Shown: piece after piece, positions 1 to 6,845 of the stretch
Layout: every line of letters starts with the position of its first letter
Numbering within the stretch: position 1 is the first letter of the stretch
Source: an uncultured Chlorobiaceae bacterium
GTDB lineage: Bacteria > Bacteroidota > Chlorobiia > Chlorobiales > Chlorobiaceae
Direction of reading: 5' to 3'
NCBI GenBank assembly: GCA_903838095.1
Contig: CAILXE010000245.1
Coordinates: 1 to 6,845, forward strand
DNA length: 6,845 nt
The notes under the pieces: generated by a model
What the model saw: the letters and a program-made list of their open reading frames with translations, nothing else
Databases searched by the model: none
Told to the model about the DNA's origin: nothing
Program-made: the position numbers and the translations under genes

Positions 1-67
1 CGAAGATAGCAAGCATTTTCAAGTCGGTAACGGCAAAAAAACGCCGTATGCTCTTTTATTATTATAA
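1..67 (+). other. Leader region, possibly the tail of an upstream gene
   Basis: One frame is open from base 2 to a TAA at 65-67 (21 codons, EDSKHFQVGNGKKTPYALLL and one more Leu), which could be the end of an upstream coding sequence. A 5-bp inverted repeat, ACGGC (30-34) and GCCGT (43-47), with an A-rich loop is followed by a T-rich stretch (51-60). It is too weak to be called a terminator. No convincing promoter was seen. Confidence 0.2.
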
Positions 68-105
68 CCTACAGAGATTTATTTTTTTAACAGTTGGACA
101 CCAGT

Positions 106-114
106 GGGAGGGAG
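106..114 (+). promoter_or_regulatory. Ribosome binding site that decides the lipoprotein start
   Basis: GGGAGGGAG contains a GGAGG core at 107-111, 4 bases before ATG 116. It is the strongest Shine-Dalgarno-like site noticed in the window, and it lies downstream of the alternative GTG at 104, which it therefore disfavours. Confidence 0.6.
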
Positions 115-115
115 C

Positions 116-901
116 ATGAAAATCAGTTTATTCATGACGTTCTTTTTTGCTCTTTTGATTTCAGCTTTTTTTATGTCAACAGGCTGCAGCAAACGAGATA
201 AAATTACGACGCTTCAGCAGCTTAATGGGAAGGAGTTTGCTCTTCCGACAGGAACAGTTGCTGATAAACTTGTCCTTTCAAAATTACCAAACGCGAGATT
301 CAAGTATTTTAACAGTGTTATGGATGCTGCGTTGGCGGTGAAGTCAGGTAAAGCAGATGCTGTTGCTTATGATGAACCAATTTTGAAAAATATTGCGGCA
401 AAAAATAGTGGACTGAAAGTTCTTCCAGAGATGATTACAAGTGACAATTACGGTATCGCCGTTCAACTGCAAAATCGTCAGTTGAAAACTGATATTGACC
501 TTGTTTTGAATGAGTTAAGACGGAATGGTATCTATGACAAGATGATACATCGCTGGTTCCCTGAATCAGGCAATCCAGGCCAAATGCCAGAGATTCCCTT
601 GAGTGGCAACAACGGAGTTCTCAGGCTTGGTACAGCAACTATAACAGAACCTTTTTCATTTGTCGATGGCTCAATGCTTCCTGTTGGTTTTGATATTGAG
701 CTTGCACAGTATGTTGCACAAAAGCTTGGCAAAAAGCTTGAAATTGTCAATATGGAGTTTGGCGCAATGATCCCTGCATTAATTTCAGGGAAAGTTGACA
801 TGATTGCAGCATGCATCACGATTACCGAAGAACGTGCCAAACAGGTACTTTTTTCTGATCCCTATTACAAGGGGGGAATTGCAGCGTTGGTCAGTGAATA
901 A
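116..901 (+). CDS. Polar amino-acid ABC transporter substrate-binding lipoprotein (lobe-swapped PBP2 module)
   Basis: Predicted lipid-anchored extracytoplasmic amino-acid-binding protein of 261 residues. A hydrophobic signal (residues 5-20) ends in a lipobox-like STGC with the acceptor at Cys24. The body resembles SBP_bac_3 (HisJ/GlnH-type) proteins but in swapped order. Residues about 30-148 match lobe 2, with LNGKEFALPTGTVADK and SGKADAVAYDEP; Asp86 corresponds to the ammonium-contacting Asp. A linker containing MPEIPLSG follows. Residues 168-261 match lobe 1, with PFSFVDG, GFDIELAQYV and ITITEER; Arg240 corresponds to the carboxylate-binding Arg. It ends at the FSDPYY hinge. ATG 116 is preferred over the in-frame GTG at 104 because GGGAGGGAG lies just upstream and the signal peptide then starts with MK. 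It sits 8 bases before the fused SBP-permease and likely shares its operon. The family is confident; the ligand is unknown. Confidence 0.88.
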   Translation: MKISLFMTFFFALLISAFFMSTGCSKRDKITTLQQLNGKEFALPTGTVADKLVLSKLPNARFKYFNSVMDAALAVKSGKADAVAYDEPILKNIAAKNSGLKVLPEMITSDNYGIAVQLQNRQLKTDIDLVLNELRRNGIYDKMIHRWFPESGNPGQMPEIPLSGNNGVLRLGTATITEPFSFVDGSMLPVGFDIELAQYVAQKLGKKLEIVNMEFGAMIPALISGKVDMIAACITITEERAKQVLFSDPYYKGGIAALVSE

Positions 902-909
902 ATGAGATA

Positions 910-3237
910 ATGATGAAAAACACTGTATTCAATTTCATTTTTTTGATGCTTTTTATTGTTGTCTGTGGGTGCAGCAAGAATGAGAATGATCGATCTGTTG
1001 TAAAATTATCTCACCAGAGTATTTCTGAAGTTCCAGAGATTTCTGCGCTTAATCAAATTGATGCTCAGCGGATAAGTGTTCTTTCTGGTTCTGCAGGAGA
1101 TATTGCAGCCCGAAAAAACTTTCCACACTCAACTTTTCAGGTTATGTCAGCTTCAACTGATGCGGCTCTTGCTGTAAAGAGTGGCCAGGCTGATGCATTT
1201 ATTTATGACAAGAGCGTTCTCTTGAATATCGTTGCCAAGAATCCTGAGTTGGTTATTCTTGAAAAGCCGGTCGCCAAACTTGAAGTAGCTGTTGCGCTAA
1301 GAAAAGAGAATACTCAATTGCTTTCTGAAATAAACGGTGTGTTGAATGCGCTAAAAAAAGCGGGTCGTCTTGAAGCTCTGAAAAAAAAATGGATTGATTT
1401 TCCATATACAACAACTCCACAACTTTCTCAATCACGTAACATACAGAGAAGCGGTGTCTTAAAACTGGGCACATGCGCAACTATAGAGCCCTTTTCTTTT
1501 CAGGCTAACGGAATAGTGACCGGTTTAGATATTGAGATTGCTCGATTGATAGGAGAGCGTCTCGGCAAACAAATCCAGGTCATTGATATGAATTTTGAAG
1601 CCTTGATTCCGGCTCTGCAATCAGGAAAAATTGATTTTGCCCTTTCAAACTTTAATGTGTCGGACGAACGCAAAAAGCTCATCAATTTTTCTGTTCCATA
1701 TATTGAGAATGATATTTCAGCATTGGTCAGAAAACGTTCCGGGCAAAACAGCGTTACTAAGAAGGTGGCCGGTCAGAAAAGTCAACCGTTAGCATTAGCG
1801 TCTGTTGATGATTTTAAAGAGAAGCGAATTGGTGTTCTGCTTGGCTCTACCCACGATGCTTATGCCAACAAGAATTTTACTAAAGCAACGATCCTTCAGT
1901 ATAAATCTCCTTCAGATATTGTTTTGGCGGTCAAGTCTGGTAAGGTTGATGCTGCTATTTACAGTTATGATGAGTTGCTGGTACTTTTTCGCAGTCATGA
2001 TGATCTTGGGCTTATTGGGAAATCTTTGTTTTCCACTCCAGTTGCAATGGGCTTTAACCTTGAGAACAGTGAGTTGCGTACAGCATTTAACAAATTTATG
2101 AATGAGATGCGCCAGAGTGGTAAAAATGACGAAATGATTCAACGATGGATGCGAAACGGTGAAACTGATATGCCACTCATACCAAATACTGCATCGGCGG
2201 GTTCAATCAAGATTGGTCTTATCAGTGATAATGGGCTTCCTTTTACGGTGGTCAAGGATAATCGGTTGGTTGGTTATAATATTGAATTGCTTGAACGGTT
2301 TGGTGCCTATCTCGGTAAAAAAGTTACCTTTGTTGATCTCGAATTCGGCAGCCTGATTGCAGCCCTTGCGAGCAATAAGATAGACATGATTGGTGCAGTC
2401 ATGTCGGTGACGGAGGAACGTAAAAAACATGTGGCTTTTTCTGAGCCTTATTATCACGAAGATGCCTGGTTGTTTGCTCTAAAAAAAAATATTGCCGGAA
2501 AGGATCAGAATGAGGATGGGAGAGATGAATTACCATCATTTATTACCGGTTTTATCAACAGCTTCAAGAGCAACATTATTCAGGAACATCGTTATCTCCT
2601 TTTGCTTGACGGGTTCAATACAACGGTATTGATTTCTGTTCTTTCCACCATTTTCGGCACGCTTCTTGGATCGCTTGTCTGTTTTATGCGAATGTCAAAA
2701 AATGTGATGCTGAGTTTGCCAGCGAAATTGTTTATCTCGATATTGCGAGGCACACCGGTGCTGGTTTTTTTAATGCTTATTTTCTATGTCGTTTTCGCCT
2801 CAGTCAATATTGATCCAGTTCTTGTCGCAGTCATTGCCTTTGGAATGAATTTTGCGGCTTATGTTGCCGAGATATTCCGTACAGGCATAGCGAGTATCGA
2901 CAAAGGCCAGAGCGAGGCCGGCATTTCGCTTGGATTCAGCAAGGTGCGAACCTTTCTCTATATTATTTTACCCCAGACAATCCAGCGAATTCTTCCCGTC
3001 TACAAGGGAGAGTTTATTTCACTGGTCAAGATGACTTCGATTGTTGGATATATCGCCGTGCAGGACTTGACGAAGGCGAGTGATATTATTCGGAGTCGCA
3101 CCTTCGACGCATTTTTCCCCTTGATTATGGTTGCAATTTTATACTTCATCATTTCATGGGTACTGATGTTGTCACTGGAGTACGTTGAGCGGAAAACCGA
3201 TCCAAAATCCAAAAGAAAACAGGCGGTCGTCGCATGA
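910..3237 (+). CDS. ABC amino-acid transporter, tandem substrate-binding domains fused to permease
   Basis: A 775-residue importer subunit. The signal peptide ends in VVCGC, with lipobox Cys21, so the N terminus is probably lipidated. Two binding modules follow, each as lobe 2 then lobe 1. Module A has lobe 2 at about 44-165 (Asp100 in ADAFIYDK) and lobe 1 at 183-276 (Arg254 in SDERKK). Module B has lobe 2 at about 298-418 and lobe 1 at 432-525 (Arg504 in VTEERKK). Residues 563-760 are a HisM/GlnP-type transmembrane domain starting [16 protein letters not shown]. The EAA coupling motif lies at 669-688 (EAG, then Gly675, ending LP) and would contact the ATPase. SBP-SBP-permease fusions are known, for example lactococcal GlnP, but in canonical lobe order. 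In module B the lobe-2 Asp is replaced by Ser352, so its ligand chemistry may differ. ATG 910 is followed by ATG 913; either could be the start. The stop overlaps the ATPase start. Confidence 0.92.
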   Translation: MMKNTVFNFIFLMLFIVVCGCSKNENDRSVVKLSHQSISEVPEISALNQIDAQRISVLSGSAGDIAARKNFPHSTFQVMSASTDAALAVKSGQADAFIYDKSVLLNIVAKNPELVILEKPVAKLEVAVALRKENTQLLSEINGVLNALKKAGRLEALKKKWIDFPYTTTPQLSQSRNIQRSGVLKLGTCATIEPFSFQANGIVTGLDIEIARLIGERLGKQIQVIDMNFEALIPALQSGKIDFALSNFNVSDERKKLINFSVPYIENDISALVRKRSGQNSVTKKVAGQKSQPLALASVDDFKEKRIGVLLGSTHDAYANKNFTKATILQYKSPSDIVLAVKSGKVDAAIYSYDELLVLFRSHDDLGLIGKSLFSTPVAMGFNLENSELRTAFNKFMNEMRQSGKNDEMIQRWMRNGETDMPLIPNTASAGSIKIGLISDNGLPFTVVKDNRLVGYNIELLERFGAYLGKKVTFVDLEFGSLIAALASNKIDMIGAVMSVTEERKKHVAFSEPYYHEDAWLFALKKNIAGKDQNEDGRDELPSFITGFINSFKSNIIQEHRYLLLLDGFNTTVLISVLSTIFGTLLGSLVCFMRMSKNVMLSLPAKLFISILRGTPVLVFLMLIFYVVFASVNIDPVLVAVIAFGMNFAAYVAEIFRTGIASIDKGQSEAGISLGFSKVRTFLYIILPQTIQRILPVYKGEFISLVKMTSIVGYIAVQDLTKASDIIRSRTFDAFFPLIMVAILYFIISWVLMLSLEYVERKTDPKSKRKQAVVA
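3234..3237 (+). other. ATGA start/stop overlap coupling permease and ATPase
   Basis: The four bases ATGA contain the ATPase start ATG (3234-3236) and the permease stop TGA (3235-3237). Such overlaps usually mean translational coupling, which suits subunits needed in fixed proportion in one ABC complex. Confidence 0.85.
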
Positions 3238-4331
3238 TAAAGATAGAGCATCTGTCGAAGAAATTTGGTGATCTTGTTGTTCTGAGAGATGTCACCATAG
3301 AAATCAAATCAGGGGAAGTGATTTCCATTATTGGGCCATCGGGTACCGGGAAGAGCACGTTTTTGCGGTGCATCAATTTGCTTGATCGTCCGAGCGGGGG
3401 AGCGATTCATATTGATGGGGTCAATATTCTTGATCCGAAAGCGGATGTTTCAAAAATCCGTCAGAAGATGAATATGGTTTTCCAGTCATTTAACCTGTTT
3501 GCGCATTTGTCGGTGATGGAAAATCTGACAATCGGGCCAGTAAAGCTTCTCGGGATGAGTCGATCGGATGCCGAGCGCAAATCACGGGATCTTCTGAAAC
3601 TGGTAGGTCTTGCCGAGAAGGCATACAGTTATCCTGATGAACTGTCGGGTGGTCAGAAGCAGCGAGTAGCGATTGCCCGGTGTATGGCGATGGAGCCGCG
3701 TATAATTCTGTTTGATGAGCCGACCTCAGCCCTCGACCCCACCATGGTGAGTGAGGTGTTGTCGGTCATACGCCGTCTGGCGAAAGATGGCATGACGATG
3801 GCTATCGTGACGCATGAAATGGATTTTGCAAGGGATGTGTCGAACCGTGTGCTGTATATGGACGAAGGGTGTATCTATGAAGAGGGTACGCCTGAGGAGA
3901 TATTTGAGCGTCCCCAGAAAGAGAAGACACGAGCGTTTATTAACCGGATAAGAAGTTTCCATTATCATATCGGGACACCGGATTATGATTTGTATGGGAT
4001 GAATGCAGAGATCGAGATGTTCTGCGAAAAACAGATTCTGCCCATGAAAACGAGACAGAATGTACTGTTGATTGTTGAAGAGATGCTTCAGCTCTACACT
4101 CCATGGCTTCGCACGACGCATCTTGATATGACGATAGCATACTCAGAAAAGAAAGAGAGTCTGGAGCTTGTTTTTGAAAGCAGCGGGAGTGCGTTGAACC
4201 TGATGGACAAGAATCAGTCACCGGACGAGTTGGGCCTGACAATCATCAAGAGCCTGACAGAAAGCATTGATTACCAGCGATTGGGCGACAAAAACCGGGT
4301 ACTGCTCATTTTGAAAAAGATAGTAAAATAG
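3234..4331 (+). CDS. Polar amino-acid ABC transporter ATP-binding protein with C-terminal RsbW-like domain
   Basis: Cytoplasmic ATPase (365 residues) powering the importer encoded just upstream. Residues 1-241 are a complete GlnQ/HisP-type nucleotide-binding domain: Walker [10 protein letters not shown] at 34-42, Q-loop Gln84, signature LSGGQKQR at 137-144, Walker B ending Asp161-Glu162, D-loop SALD at 165-168 and switch His194. GlnQ-type proteins normally stop at about 240 residues; this one adds about 124. The tail looks like an anti-sigma kinase (HATPase_c_2) fold: [12 protein letters not shown] resembles an N box, [13 protein letters not shown] a G1 box, and [19 protein letters not shown] the C-terminal helix and strand. 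The N-box Asn and G1 Asp are replaced by Leu287 and Ser316. The gene overlaps the permease by 4 bases (ATGA), with AGGCGG 7 bases before the start. The ATPase assignment is very secure; the tail assignment is by pattern only. Confidence 0.94.
   Translation: MIKIEHLSKKFGDLVVLRDVTIEIKSGEVISIIGPSGTGKSTFLRCINLLDRPSGGAIHIDGVNILDPKADVSKIRQKMNMVFQSFNLFAHLSVMENLTIGPVKLLGMSRSDAERKSRDLLKLVGLAEKAYSYPDELSGGQKQRVAIARCMAMEPRIILFDEPTSALDPTMVSEVLSVIRRLAKDGMTMAIVTHEMDFARDVSNRVLYMDEGCIYEEGTPEEIFERPQKEKTRAFINRIRSFHYHIGTPDYDLYGMNAEIEMFCEKQILPMKTRQNVLLIVEEMLQLYTPWLRTTHLDMTIAYSEKKESLELVFESSGSALNLMDKNQSPDELGLTIIKSLTESIDYQRLGDKNRVLLILKKIVK
3957..4328 (+). other. Degenerate RsbW/GHKL-like domain fused to the ABC ATPase
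   Basis: This covers residues 242-365 of the ATPase. Laid against the adjacent kinase gene, VEEMLQLY aligns with VEEAFVNI, ESSG with SDNG, and [19 protein letters not shown] with GGLGGYFIRRLTDNVSYRR. The fold-defining hydrophobic pattern and the closing strand (NRVLLILKK versus QNILMLALQ) are kept, while the Mg-chelating Asn and adenine-contacting Asp are lost. That pattern fits a protein-docking pseudokinase rather than an enzyme. It lacks obvious resemblance to the known ABC regulatory tails (MetN NIL, ProV CBS, MalK OB-like), though this was judged by eye. Confidence 0.6.
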
Positions 4332-4376
4332 CTTCAGGAAGGTAAGGATATTATAAGAAACCAAACAAAGGTCAAG

Positions 4377-4715
4377 ATGAATATTCAGACAAGCAAAGAG
4401 TCGTCAGTGATGGTAGTAAAGGTAACGGGTCGTTTGGATGCTGTCACGGCCCCGGAATATGAACGGCAGTTCACCTTGCTGATAACAGATGGCGAGACAA
4501 GATTTGTGGTAGATTTTGAAAAGCTTGATTATATCAGCAGTGCGGGATTAAGAGTTCTTCTTGCGACAGCAAAACACATTAAAGCCAAAAGCGGGCAAAT
4601 TCATTTGGCCAATATAGGTGGTGCCGTCAAGGAGGTGTTCGATATTTCAGGGTTTGGTTCAATATTTCCGATGCACGAATCAGTGGCAAGTGCATTGAAT
4701 GCAACGGTAGGTTAA
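4377..4715 (+). CDS. STAS-domain protein, anti-sigma factor antagonist (RsbV/SpoIIAA) family
   Basis: A single STAS domain of 112 residues, the usual family length. It shows the opening beta strands (VMVVKVTGRLDAVTAPEYE), the central strand FVVDFEKLDYISSAGLRVLL, and the late GAVKEVFDISGF helix, which resembles AVKRLFDMSGL of SpoIIAA. Aligning the Gly-Leu of ISSAGL with DSSGL of SpoIIAA makes Ser55 the likely phosphoacceptor, corresponding to SpoIIAA Ser58. In the family, the dephosphorylated protein binds a partner kinase, which inactivates it by phosphorylating this serine. A weak AAAGG lies upstream of ATG 4377. The gene follows the ABC ATPase after 45 bases with no evident terminator, and its stop abuts the kinase start. 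Without a sigma factor nearby, the target may be something other than sigma, possibly the transporter tails. The family is secure; the target is inferred. Confidence 0.92.
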   Translation: MNIQTSKESSVMVVKVTGRLDAVTAPEYERQFTLLITDGETRFVVDFEKLDYISSAGLRVLLATAKHIKAKSGQIHLANIGGAVKEVFDISGFGSIFPMHESVASALNATVG

Positions 4716-5135
4716 ATGGTTACGCATTTTCATACCTTAACCTGTGCTGCAAATGTCGGGCAATTAAGAGAAATTGCTGAATTTGTAGACGAATGTGCCG
4801 AGCGTTTTGGTTTAGATGTTAAAAGAACGTTTGGCTTGCAAGTTGCCGTTGAGGAGGCATTTGTCAATATTTGCAGTTATGCCTATCCCGAAGGTAATGG
4901 TACGGTTGTCATAGCTGCTGGAGCAGAAGGTGACTCGCTTGTACTGGAAATTTCAGATAATGGCAAACCTTTTAACGTCTTGAAGCTTCCTGACCCCGAT
5001 ACGACACTGGATATAACCAATCGGGATATTGGTGGTTTGGGGGGCTATTTTATTCGCCGATTGACTGATAATGTCAGTTATCGAAGGGAAAATGGGCAGA
5101 ATATTTTGATGTTGGCACTACAGCGCACATCATAA
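4716..5135 (+). CDS. Anti-sigma factor-type serine kinase (RsbW/SpoIIAB family, HATPase)
   Basis: Soluble 139-residue GHKL-fold kinase, expected to bind ATP and phosphorylate the STAS protein encoded immediately upstream. The N box is VAVEEAFVNICSYAYP, with Glu47 as the expected general base and Asn51 for Mg-ATP. The G1 box is EISDNGKPFN (Asp81, Gly83), the G2-like segment is DIGGLGGYFIRRL at 104-116, and the closing strand is QNILMLAL. All expected catalytic elements are present, in contrast to the degenerate copies on the two neighbouring transporters. ATG 4716 directly follows the STAS stop TAA (4713-4715), with GGTAGG 4 bases before the start, so the pair is probably translationally coupled. 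Family members may inhibit sigma factors or other partners; which one applies here is not shown by the sequence. Confidence 0.93.
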   Translation: MVTHFHTLTCAANVGQLREIAEFVDECAERFGLDVKRTFGLQVAVEEAFVNICSYAYPEGNGTVVIAAGAEGDSLVLEISDNGKPFNVLKLPDPDTTLDITNRDIGGLGGYFIRRLTDNVSYRRENGQNILMLALQRTS

Positions 5136-6068
5136 CATGGTTGCGTGGGTTTAACCAGTAAATTTCCAGTGAAGCAAAGACCCGCCAATATTATTTATGG
5201 GGTTGATGATATTCCCCCTTTTCGTACGGCTTGGATATTGGCGGTACAAAATGCCGTTCTTGCCCTTGTGTTTATTGTCTATCCACTTATGCTGGTTTCT
5301 GAAGCTCATGGAACCCAGAGTGACGCCGAAGGTATTGTGACGGCATCAATCATTGCAATGGCTTTTGGTACTTTTTTGCAGTCCTTTGGCCGCAAAGGGA
5401 TTGGTAGTGGATTTCTGGCACTTCAAATTACAAGCCCTATCTATTTGCCAGTTTCCATTCAAGCTGTTCATTTGGGTGGGCTGGGCCTTGCCTTTGGCAT
5501 GACATTTTTTTCAGGCTTGTTCAGTGTTTTCTTTTCCTGGTTTTTAAAATATTTACGAATTCTTTTTCCGGCGGAGGTATGTGGGGTTGGAGTGGTTATG
5601 CTTGGTGTCTCCATGGTTTGGCCTGCTGTTAATCGCGTTACAGCTCTTTATGACAGCAATACCATTGACCCTCGTGCGGTTGCTGTTGCGTTTGTCACCC
5701 TTGCTCTCATGGTTGCACTGAGCATCTGGCCACGAGGGCAGCTTCGCCTTTACTCAGCAGTGACAGGTTTAGTGTGCGGCTATGGTGCGGCATTTTTCGC
5801 GGGTTTTATTGATCTTCAGAGTCTTGCCGGAATTATGGATGACGGTTTTTTAGCATTGCCAGTACTTCCGAAACCGGACTGGAGTTTTCGATGGAGCTTA
5901 CTCATTCCTTATTTAGTGACAGCACTTGTTTCTTCGCTGGATAATATCGCATGCGTCATTACTTGTCAAAAGGTTAATAAGGTGGAATGGGTACGTCCAG
6001 ATATGGCAAATGTCAGTAATGGTGTGCTGGCAGATGGTTTGAGCACAATTTTTGCTGGTGCTGTTGGC

Positions 6069-6078
6069 ACTTCTCGGC
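6069..6078 (+). other. Frameshift site in the NCS2 permease gene
   Basis: Codons read ACT (6069-6071) in the upstream frame and GGC (6076-6078) in the downstream frame, with four bases TCTC between them where three would be expected. Both sides encode continuous permease sequence, so one extra base lies at 6072-6075. No long homopolymer is present. Confidence 0.8.
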
Positions 6079-6501
6079 ACATGTATCTCTTCAGCACATC
6101 TTGCGCTCTCTTCTGCGACAGGTGCCACATCACGTCGCATTGCCCAACTAACCGCACTAGTGCTTCTTGCAACTGCATTTGTGCCACCCATAGCAAAATT
6201 ACTGTCACATATTCCTTCTCCGGTTATTGGTGCTGTTCTGATTTATGCTGCGGCCTTTCTCATAACTTCCGGAATGGAGCTGATTGTCTCGAGAATGCTT
6301 GATATTCGACGCGTTTTCATGATTGGTTGTTCAATCATTGCGGGACTGGCTTCAATCCAGTTAACAAATGTGATCCAACAACTTCCACCGTCTCTCTACA
6401 GTATTATAGGTTCACCTTTTGCTCTTGCTTCTCTCATTGCGATCCTGCTGAATCTTTTGTTCAGAATTGGTATTGCAAAGAGTGCAGCTCTGCGTATTGA
6501 G

Positions 6502-6771
6502 CCTAAACTTGAAGCGCTTGTTGATGTGATGAGTTTTTTGGAGGATCGGGGTGCAGTTTGGGGGGCTCGAAGGCAAGTGATTCAGCGAGCGCAGTTTGCT
6601 CTCAATGAACTATTGGAAGTAATGATAGAAATGAAATTATCTGATGGGGTTATTGATGTCCAATGTCGTTTTGATGAATATTATCTCGATGTGATTGCGC
6701 TCTATCCTGAAATATTCATCAAAACAATAAAAAAGGGGCGCAAAAGATATCGCAATTGCTTATATTATTGG
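6502..6771 (+). other. Truncated RsbW-like tail on the NCS2 permease
   Basis: About 90 residues after the last membrane helix. GAVWGARRQVIQRAQFALNE, then LLEVM and EYYLDVIALY, follow the order of the first half of an anti-sigma kinase fold. FALNELLEVM lines up with VAVEEAFVNI, so the Glu is kept but the Mg-binding Asn becomes Val. The sequence then ends in basic, unrelated residues (IKTIKKGRKRYRN) before the G1/G2 region, so the fold appears incomplete. Assigned by eye, with moderate to low confidence. Confidence 0.45.
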
Positions 6772-6803
6772 TAGTTAAGATCAACAATAAAGGCACAATA
6801 TCA

Positions 6804-6845
6804 ATGGAACCCCTTGAAGCGAATATAGTCATACCACAGAGTACC
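6804..6845 (+). CDS. Possible start of a further gene, cut by the window end
   Basis: ATG 6804 opens a frame of 14 codons (MEPLEANIVIPQST) that is still open at the window edge, with AAAGG at 6789-6793, 10 bases upstream. A short Met-x-x-x-hydrophobic-x-Ile-Pro opening is reminiscent of anti-sigma kinase N termini, but 14 residues cannot establish a family. It follows the permease stop by 29 bases on the same strand, so it may continue the operon. Confidence 0.4.
   Translation, partial: MEPLEANIVIPQST

Larger units (their letters stand above)
5145..6774 (+). pseudogene. NCS2-family (xanthine/uracil-like) permease with RsbW-like tail, frameshifted
   Basis: A membrane transporter of the nucleobase-cation symporter-2 fold, read in two frames. 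The first (5145 to about 6071) gives YGVDDIPPFRTAWILAVQNAV, GSGFLALQITSPIYLPV and FPAEVCGVGVVMLG, which resemble UraA/XanQ. The second (about 6076-6774) continues with GTCISSAHLALSSATGATSRR and further membrane helices. Deleting one base in 6072-6075 restores a 542-residue protein. As read, frame one becomes Cys-rich nonsense and stops at 6302. Membrane helices end near residue 450; residues 453-542 are a cytoplasmic tail. The usual Glu of TM8 appears as Asp266 (SSLDNIA), and the QH and QNN substrate motifs of XanQ are not kept, so the substrate cannot be named. GTG 5145 is the first possible start after the in-frame stop at 5133, with no clear Shine-Dalgarno. The break may be a real mutation or a sequencing error. 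Confidence 0.82.

Noticed and set aside
40..68. Possible sigma-70 promoter with TATAAC at 63-68.
   Set aside because: The position for a -35 element (about 40-45) reads AACGCC, which does not resemble TTGACA.
104..115. GTG at 104 as the start of the first lipoprotein.
   Set aside because: It would place the Shine-Dalgarno sequence inside the coding region; ATG 116 follows GGGAGGGAG and gives a normal MK signal peptide.
1805..2101. Second-frame open reading frame inside the SBP-permease gene.
   Set aside because: It overlaps clear binding-protein sequence and has no recognisable protein features.
3726..4242. Long antisense open frames opposite the ATPase gene.
   Set aside because: They are shadows of a gene with intact ABC motifs, and their translations show no family features.
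4332..4376. Promoter or terminator between the ATPase and STAS genes.
   Set aside because: TATTAT at 4349-4354 has no matching -35 element, and no stem followed by a T-run was seen.
6069..6078. Programmed +1 frameshifting in the permease.
   Set aside because: There is no prfB-like slippery codon followed by a stop, no upstream Shine-Dalgarno stimulator, and P-site slippage from TCT to CTC would pair poorly.
6079..6302. The Cys-rich C terminus of the first permease frame as a metal-binding domain.
   Set aside because: It is out-of-frame reading of permease sequence after the one-base insertion.

Overview
This 6.85 kb window is a compact, same-strand (+) gene cluster from a Gram-negative-type bacterium of moderate to low GC. 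It has two halves that appear to be functionally linked. Two predicted lipoproteins, short or overlapping gene junctions, and an RsbV/RsbW-type pair set next to transporters would fit a member of the Chlorobi/Bacteroidota lineage such as a green sulfur bacterium. That placement rests on remembered gene-content similarity and is weak.

Positions 1-115 are a leader that holds, at most, the tail of an upstream gene. From 116 to 4331 there is a polar amino-acid ABC importer of the PAAT (glutamine/histidine) type. It comprises a stand-alone lipoprotein with binding-protein lobes (116-901), a 775-residue lipoprotein that fuses two more binding modules to a HisM/GlnP-type permease (910-3237), and the ATPase (3234-4331), whose start overlaps the permease stop by 4 bases. 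All three binding modules are written in the order lobe 2 then lobe 1, the reverse of a canonical type II periplasmic binding protein. The ATPase carries an extra C-terminal domain of about 124 residues that looks like a degenerate RsbW/SpoIIAB-type GHKL fold lacking the key ATP-binding residues.

From 4377 onward come a STAS-domain anti-anti-sigma-type protein (4377-4715), an apparently catalytically intact RsbW-like serine kinase (4716-5135) starting at the base after the STAS stop codon, and an NCS2-fold (UraA/XanQ-like) permease (5145-6774). The permease gene is broken by an apparent one-base insertion near 6072-6075. It also ends in a second degenerate, truncated RsbW-like tail. A further reading frame begins at 6804 and runs off the window.

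The most interesting hypothesis is that a partner-switching module (STAS protein plus kinase) controls transport directly. An ABC ATPase and an NCS2 permease, which are unrelated transporters, both carry RsbW-like tails that have lost the ATP-site residues but could still dock a STAS protein. No sigma factor and no PP2C phosphatase is visible in the window. This is inferred from visible sequence patterns, not demonstrated.
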